Assembly (NCBI GenBank): GCA_016650315.1
Contig: JAENVZ010000242.1
Coordinates: 1 to 10,559, forward strand
Source: Alphaproteobacteria bacterium
GTDB taxonomy: Bacteria; Pseudomonadota; Alphaproteobacteria; Sphingomonadales; Sphingomonadaceae
Direction of reading: 5' to 3'
DNA length: 10,559 nt
Part shown: piece by piece, positions 6,942 to 10,559 of the stretch
Numbering within the stretch: position 1 is the first letter of the stretch
Layout of the letters: each line of letters starts with the position of its first letter
Position numbers and translations under genes: made by a program
The notes under the pieces: model-generated
Told to the model about the DNA's origin: nothing
What the model saw: the letters and a program-made list of their open reading frames with translations, nothing else
Database searches by the model: none

Positions 6942-7025
6942 AACAGCGCGTACTCCTGCGAAAGCAGGAGCCCAGGGCCACAGGCGTCGCCCCAGGTTTC
7001 CCTGGGTTCCTGCTTTCGCAGGAAC
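6942..7025. repeat. Paired palindromic intergenic repeat, copy 2
   Basis: Second copy of the element at 2168-2255. The left palindrome at 6953-6970 has a 7-bp stem (CTCCTGC / GCAGGAG) with a GAAA loop. The right palindrome at 7006-7025 has an 8-bp stem (GTTCCTGC / GCAGGAAC) with a TTTC loop. Inner CCCAGGG (6971-6977) and CCCTGGG (7000-7006) extend the overall dyad, so the two arms can pair as one long, nearly perfect hairpin. The copy is preceded by AACAGCGCGTACTCC, matching copy 1. It lies 49 bp after the mrp stop and may stabilise or end the mrp transcript; that role is inferred. Confidence 0.85.
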
Positions 7026-7073
7026 ACAATTCACTTTGTTATTAAAGGTCCGCAATGACCCAAAACCCCCGCC

Positions 7074-8045
7074 TCAACGCGGCCGACTATTCTCGATCCA
7101 CCGCGCGAGCTTTTCCGCAATCGCCATGAACGGCGCGGCCTGTTCGCTGTCTGTTGCCGCTGGCGGCTCGCCCGCGTCCGATGCCTTGCGGATCGCAATG
7201 TCGAGGGGGATACGGCCAAGGAAGGGCATGCCCATTTGCTTGGCCGCCGCCTCGGCTCCGCCCGTGCCAAAGGGATCGGACATCTCGCCGCAATGGGGAC
7301 AGGCATAACCGGCCATGTTTTCAACAAGGCCGATCATCGGAATATTCGCCTGCTCGAACAGGTTCACCGCACGCGTCGCGTCCATCAGCGCCAGATCCTG
7401 AGGGGTTGAAACGATGACCGCACCCGCCGGCTTGTGCTTTTGCATCATCGAGAGTTGCACATCGCCGGTGCCGGGTGGCAGGTCGACGATCAACACGTCG
7501 ATGTCCCCCCAATGCGCGTCGATCAACTGGCCCAGCGCATTGCCCGCCATCGGCCCGCGCCATGCGATCGCCTGACCGGGCTGGGCAAGCTGGCCCATCG
7601 ACAGCATCGGCACGCCATAGGCGTTGGGGACGGGGATCAGCTTTTTGTCCTCTGCCTGTGGCCGCACGTCTTCGCTGCCCAGCAGGCGCGGTTGGGACGG
7701 GCCGTAAATATCCGCATCGACAATCCCGACCTTCATCCCCAGCCGCTTGAGCGCAATGGCCAGATTGGCCGACAGCGTCGATTTGCCGACGCCGCCCTTG
7801 CCGCTACCCACGGCGATCAGGCGGATCACTTTCTTTTCCGCTGTCATGGCGATACGGACGTCGGTGATGCCGTCGAGGGATTTCATCTGGCCCCGAATGC
7901 CGGCTTCCATCACCTCGCGTTGCATTTCGGAAAGGCCGGTAACGTCCAGAACCAGGCTGAGCACGCCATCCTTGAGGCGCGGTGCGCTGGCGCGGCCCTT
8001 GGCGGCTGCTTCAAGCAACTTTGTAATGTCATCAATGTCGGTCAT
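7074..8045 (-). CDS. mrp: Mrp/ApbC-type iron-sulfur cluster carrier ATPase, 323 aa
   Basis: Cytoplasmic P-loop ATPase of the Mrp/ApbC/Nbp35 family, which binds and delivers Fe-S clusters to apoproteins. Residues 1-70 form a short N-terminal MIP18/DUF59-like domain. The deviant Walker A GSGKGGVGKST is at 80-90, DADIYGPSQPR at 111-120, the Walker B-like VLIVDLPPGTGD at 184-195, STPQDLALMDA at 213-223, and the conserved CPHC pair (Cys249, Cys252) that bridges a cluster between two subunits of the dimer in this family. Length is somewhat shorter than the roughly 350-370 residues common in the family, mainly at the N-terminus. An AAGG lies 9 bases upstream of the ATG. It diverges from hflK; the next gene on its own strand is 217 bp downstream, beyond repeat copy 2, so it may be a single-gene unit. 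Confidence 0.95.
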   Translation of the reverse strand: MTDIDDITKLLEAAAKGRASAPRLKDGVLSLVLDVTGLSEMQREVMEAGIRGQMKSLDGITDVRIAMTAEKKVIRLIAVGSGKGGVGKSTLSANLAIALKRLGMKVGIVDADIYGPSQPRLLGSEDVRPQAEDKKLIPVPNAYGVPMLSMGQLAQPGQAIAWRGPMAGNALGQLIDAHWGDIDVLIVDLPPGTGDVQLSMMQKHKPAGAVIVSTPQDLALMDATRAVNLFEQANIPMIGLVENMAGYACPHCGEMSDPFGTGGAEAAAKQMGMPFLGRIPLDIAIRKASDAGEPPAATDSEQAAPFMAIAEKLARWIENSRPR

Positions 8046-8115
8046 AGCCGCGCCTTAATAGAATATGGTCGGAAAGACACTGTTTTTCCACGTCGGGGCT
8101 TCCTATAGAGGGTGC
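8046..8115. promoter_or_regulatory. Divergent intergenic region between mrp and hflK
   Basis: This 70-bp gap must carry or adjoin the start signals of both mrp (minus) and hflK (plus). Several AT-rich hexamers resemble -10 elements: TAGAAT at 8059-8064 on plus, TATTCT at 8065-8060 on minus, and TATAGA at 8104-8109 on plus. None has a good -35 partner at 16-18 bp, so I do not assign a promoter to either strand. Confidence 0.35.
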
Positions 8116-9210
8116 ATGATAAAAATTACCCGATGGTTGGCACAGATTGGCGCAGCAATGAATACAGGCGGCCCTTGGGGCGGTGGCTCCGATGGCGATG
8201 GCACAGACGGCGGCGATGGCGGGGGCGGTAAAGGCCCGCGCAATCCCTGGAATCAACCCTCATCGGGTGGACGTCCGCGTGGACGCGGCCCCTCGGCGCT
8301 CGACGAATTGCTGCGCCGGGGCCGCGAAGGCTTTGGCGGCGGCATGCCGCAACGCCCCGGCGGCAAGCAACTTTGGCCGATCCTGGCCATATTGTTCGTT
8401 ATCATCTGGATCGCGCTCACCAGCGTTCATCGTATCGGGCCGCAGGAACGTGGCGTGCTGACGCGGCTGGGCAGCTATGTCGGGATAATGACGCCGGGCA
8501 TCAGTTTTAGCCTGCCTGCGCCCTTCGACACGGTTCAGATCGTTGATGTGGAGGAAATCCGCACCATCGATATTCCCACCGGAACGGGGGAAAAGCTGGT
8601 GCTGACCGGCGACCAGAACATCGTCGATCTGGCCTATTCGGTGCGCTGGAACATCCGCAGCGCCAATCTCTATAAATTCGAACTGGCCGACCCGGAGTCA
8701 ACCATTCGTGAGGTCGCGGAATCGGCGATGCGTTCGGTCGTTGCTACCGTTTCCCTCAATGACACTATCGGTTCGGGCCGCACCGAAATCGAACAGCGTG
8801 TGCAGCAACGCATGCAGGAAATTCTCGACGGCTATCGTTCGGGCATATTGGTGCAGGGCGTCGCCATCAAGCAGGCCGATCCGCCCGAAGCGGTCAACGA
8901 CGCCTTCAAGGAAGTATCTGCCGCGCAACAGACAGCGCAAACCTATATGAACGAAGCGCGCGCCTATGCCCAGCAATTGACCGCAAAGGCGCAGGGTGAG
9001 GCCGCGGCTTTTGACAAGGTGTATAGCGAATATCGTCTGGCGCCAGAGGTTACCCGCCGCCGCATGTATTATGAAACCATGGAGGAAGTGCTGTCCAACA
9101 TCGACAAGACCATCGTCGAAAGCGGTAATGTGACGCCTTATCTGGCCCTGCCCGAAATTCGCAAGCGCGCGCAGCAGCCAACACCCGCCAACCCCGCGGG
9201 AGACCAGTAA
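8116..9210 (+). CDS. hflK: HflK, FtsH protease activity modulator, 364 aa
   Basis: HflK with HflC forms a large inner-membrane SPFH-family complex facing the periplasm that encloses and modulates the AAA protease FtsH. The N-terminus is cytoplasmic and rich in Gly, Asp and Pro (about 18-80, with repeated GGG and NPWNQ). A single transmembrane helix follows (LWPILAILFVIIWIALTSV, 86-104), then the SPFH/band-7 domain with VHRIGPQERGVLTRLGSY, LTGDQNIVDLAYSVRW and the coiled-coil-prone SAAQQTAQTYMNEARAYAQ. Start choice is open. ATG 8116 has GAGGG-like purines 3-4 bases upstream; ATG 8158 (MNTGGPWGGG) begins nearer the usual HflK start but has no evident ribosome-binding site. An even earlier in-frame ATG at 8065 lies in the divergent promoter gap and is unlikely. 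The stop overlaps the hflC start by one base (TAATG). Confidence 0.94.
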   Translation: MIKITRWLAQIGAAMNTGGPWGGGSDGDGTDGGDGGGGKGPRNPWNQPSSGGRPRGRGPSALDELLRRGREGFGGGMPQRPGGKQLWPILAILFVIIWIALTSVHRIGPQERGVLTRLGSYVGIMTPGISFSLPAPFDTVQIVDVEEIRTIDIPTGTGEKLVLTGDQNIVDLAYSVRWNIRSANLYKFELADPESTIREVAESAMRSVVATVSLNDTIGSGRTEIEQRVQQRMQEILDGYRSGILVQGVAIKQADPPEAVNDAFKEVSAAQQTAQTYMNEARAYAQQLTAKAQGEAAAFDKVYSEYRLAPEVTRRRMYYETMEEVLSNIDKTIVESGNVTPYLALPEIRKRAQQPTPANPAGDQ

Positions 9211-10055
9211 TGAGCTATTTGATGCGCAACCCCGTCGCGCTGGCGATCCTGGCCGTTGCCCTGTTGATTCTGATCGGCAGCACTTTTTCGATCGTCCCGG
9301 AAACCCGGCAGGCGGTGATCGTCCGCTTTGGTGAGCCGGTGCGAATCGTCAACCGCTACAAACCCAATCAGGATTTCGGCAACACCGGTGCGGGCCTGAT
9401 CGCCCGCATCCCCTTTGCCGAACAGATCGTGTGGATCGACAAGCGCGTTCTGAGCGTCGAGATGGAGCGTCAACAGGTCCTTTCGACCGATCAGCTTCGT
9501 CTGCAGGTCGATGCTTTTGCCCGTTACCGCATCATCAACCCGCTGCGCATGTATATCACGGCGGGCAGCGAAGGCCGAGTTTCGGACGAATTGCGCCCGA
9601 TATTGGGTTCGGCATTGCGTAACGAACTGGGCAAGCGGCCCTTTGCGGCGTTGCTCAGCCCCGAACGTGGCGCGGTTATGCGCAATATCGAGGCGGGCCT
9701 CAACCGTGTCGCCCGCCAATATGGCGCGGAAATCATTGATGTGCGGATCAAGCGGGCCGACCTTCCCGACGGCACGCCGCTGCAAAGCGCATTCGAGCGC
9801 ATGCGTACGGCACGTCAACAGGAAGCGCTGACGATCCGGGCGCAGGGTGCCAAACAGGCGCAGATCATCCGTGCAGAGGCCGATGCTACCGCGTCGCGCA
9901 TCTATGCCGACAGCTTCAACAAGGACCCGTCCTTCTATGATTTCTATCGGGCGATGCAGAGCTACCGGATCACCTTCTCGCCCCAGGCGAAGGGCGAAGC
10001 GTCGGTCATATTGTCGCCGGACAATGCCTATCTGAAGGAATTCCGGGGGCGCTAG
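9210..10055 (+). CDS. hflC: HflC, FtsH protease activity modulator, 281 aa
   Basis: Partner of HflK in the FtsH-HflKC inner-membrane complex. It has one N-terminal transmembrane helix (VALAILAVALLILIGSTFSIV, about 9-29) and a periplasmic SPFH/band-7 domain, seen in TRQAVIVRFGEPVR (32-45), DKRVLSVEMERQQVLSTDQLRLQVDAFARYRI and the helical FERMRTARQQEALTIRAQGAKQAQ. C-terminal DPSFYDFYRAMQSYR and VILSPDNAYLKEF are characteristic HflC endings. Length is typical. The ATG is fused to the hflK stop (TAATG), with GGAG at 9199-9202, 7 bases upstream, so coupled translation and roughly equal amounts of the two subunits are expected. A long minus-strand frame across this gene is a codon shadow. Confidence 0.95.
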   Translation: MSYLMRNPVALAILAVALLILIGSTFSIVPETRQAVIVRFGEPVRIVNRYKPNQDFGNTGAGLIARIPFAEQIVWIDKRVLSVEMERQQVLSTDQLRLQVDAFARYRIINPLRMYITAGSEGRVSDELRPILGSALRNELGKRPFAALLSPERGAVMRNIEAGLNRVARQYGAEIIDVRIKRADLPDGTPLQSAFERMRTARQQEALTIRAQGAKQAQIIRAEADATASRIYADSFNKDPSFYDFYRAMQSYRITFSPQAKGEASVILSPDNAYLKEFRGR

Positions 10056-10073
10056 GGCGGTGGGGTCAGTTGG

Positions 10074-10098
10074 GGAACCGGCTTATTCAATATAGGTT
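10074..10098 (+). promoter_or_regulatory. Candidate EcfG (general stress sigma factor) promoter of degP
   Basis: GGAAC at 10074-10078, a 16-base spacer and GGTT at 10095-10098 match the alphaproteobacterial EcfG promoter pattern GGAAC-N16/17-cGTT at all positions but the first of the second block. It sits in the 107-bp gap between hflC and the protease, with a leader of about 60 bases to the start codon, a normal arrangement for a stress-induced envelope protease. The motif is seen; the regulation is inferred. Confidence 0.45.
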
Positions 10099-10147
10099 AA
10101 GGACATTGGCGGCATAGGGCCTGTCCCGCAAGGTCGCTTTTGGAGTG

Positions 10148-10153
10148 AGAGGA
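10148..10153 (+). promoter_or_regulatory. Ribosome-binding site deciding the degP start
   Basis: AGAGGA lies 9 bases before the GTG at 10163 and only 3 bases before the in-frame TTG at 10157. The spacing favours GTG as the initiation codon of the protease gene; there is no ATG in frame near this site. Confidence 0.5.
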
Positions 10154-10162
10154 ATTTTGAAC

Positions 10163-10559
10163 GTGCGTTACGCTTATGCGATTACTGCAGCTCTTCTTCT
10201 GGGTGGCACAGCCATCGCCGTAACATCGCAGCAGCCATTGGGCGCACAGACTGCCCAGAATGAAGGTCCAGCGATGCAGGCCGCCGCTCCGCGCGGTGCG
10301 CCGATGAGCTTTGCCGACATGGTTGAGCGCCTTCAACCTGCCGTCGTCAATATTTCGACGCGCCAGCGTGTGCAGGTCCAGAACCCCTTCGCCGGTACGC
10401 CCTTTGGCAGCCTGTTCGGTGCGCCGTCCGGCAATCAGCCGCAAATGCGTGAGGCGCAGTCGCTGGGTTCCGGCTTCATCGTATCGTCCGATGGCTACAT
10501 CGTTACCAACGCTCATGTAGTGTCGGGCGGGACCGCCAATGCCGTGGTCGATTCCATCA
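10163..10559 (+). CDS. degP: Do/DegP-family periplasmic serine endopeptidase (partial, N-terminal part only)
   Basis: N-terminal 132 residues of an HtrA/Do-family periplasmic protease-chaperone, running off the right edge. It has a signal peptide (AITAALLLGGTAIAV, cleavage probably around residue 28 after LGAQ). The start of the mature enzyme follows: MSFADMVERLQPAVVNIST (48-66), a Q/N/P/G-rich insert with NPFAGTPFGSLFG, then SLGSGFIVSSDGYIVTNAHVV (100-120). The last segment holds the oxyanion-side glycines and catalytic His118; the Asp and Ser of the triad and the PDZ domains lie outside the window. The start is non-ATG: GTG 10163 is preferred on ribosome-binding-site spacing, with TTG 10157 as the alternative. 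It follows hflC by 107 bp on the same strand, as is common in alphaproteobacteria, but has its own putative EcfG promoter. Confidence 0.92.
   Translation, partial: MRYAYAITAALLLGGTAIAVTSQQPLGAQTAQNEGPAMQAAAPRGAPMSFADMVERLQPAVVNISTRQRVQVQNPFAGTPFGSLFGAPSGNQPQMREAQSLGSGFIVSSDGYIVTNAHVVSGGTANAVVDSI

Noticed and set aside
8065..8115. HflK start at the ATG at 8065
   Set aside because: It would add 17 residues from the divergent promoter gap, only 20 bp from the mrp start, with no ribosome-binding site; the ATG at 8116 or 8158 is more plausible.
9138..9818. 226-codon open frame on the minus strand across hflC
   Set aside because: It lies opposite two overlapping, fully convincing SPFH genes, has low-complexity Arg/Ala-rich composition, and reads as a mirror of GC-rich codon bias.

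Overview
The window looks like a chromosomal segment from a GC-rich alphaproteobacterium of the order Sphingomonadales (Sphingobium/Sphingomonas-like). This rests on the protein character (sphingomonad-like HflK N-terminus, short RHH_4 protein, a large Tat-exported molybdenum hydroxylase), the high GC content, and two copies of a paired palindrome (CTCCTGCGAARGCAGGAG ... GTTCCTGCYTTCGCAGGAAC) of a type I associate with sphingomonad intergenic regions. The genus assignment is inference. No tRNA, rRNA, CRISPR array, transposase or prophage gene is visible.

Layout. Positions 1 to 8045 are read entirely on the minus strand, and positions 8116 to 10559 on the plus strand; the two blocks diverge from a short gap at 8046-8115. 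In transcription order the minus block is: mrp/apbC (Fe-S carrier ATPase), a spacer with palindromic repeat copy 2, then four closely spaced genes (a YccU-type CoA-binding protein, a Tat-exported molybdopterin-binding hydroxylase subunit, hemH ferrochelatase and phaB-type acetoacetyl-CoA reductase), a spacer with palindromic repeat copy 1, a small ribbon-helix-helix protein, and a Fiu/CirA-like TonB-dependent siderophore receptor that runs off the left edge. The plus block is hflK-hflC (overlapping by one base) followed by a Do/DegP-type periplasmic serine protease that runs off the right edge.

How the genes work together. The plus block is a membrane and envelope protein quality-control module: HflKC modulates FtsH, and DegP degrades or chaperones misfolded periplasmic proteins. 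A sequence resembling the general-stress (EcfG) promoter lies just upstream of degP. The minus block has a recurring but not exclusive iron/metallocofactor theme: Fe-S cluster transfer (Mrp), molybdenum hydroxylase, haem synthesis (HemH) and iron uptake (TonB receptor). The receptor gene has two good Fur-box matches around a TTGACA -35 element; one of them lies inside the last codons of the upstream RHH gene.

I did not find a convincing previously undescribed system. The points most worth a second look are the Fur box embedded in coding sequence, the orphan molybdenum hydroxylase subunit joined almost end-to-start to hemH, the putative EcfG promoter of degP, and the two-copy paired palindrome.
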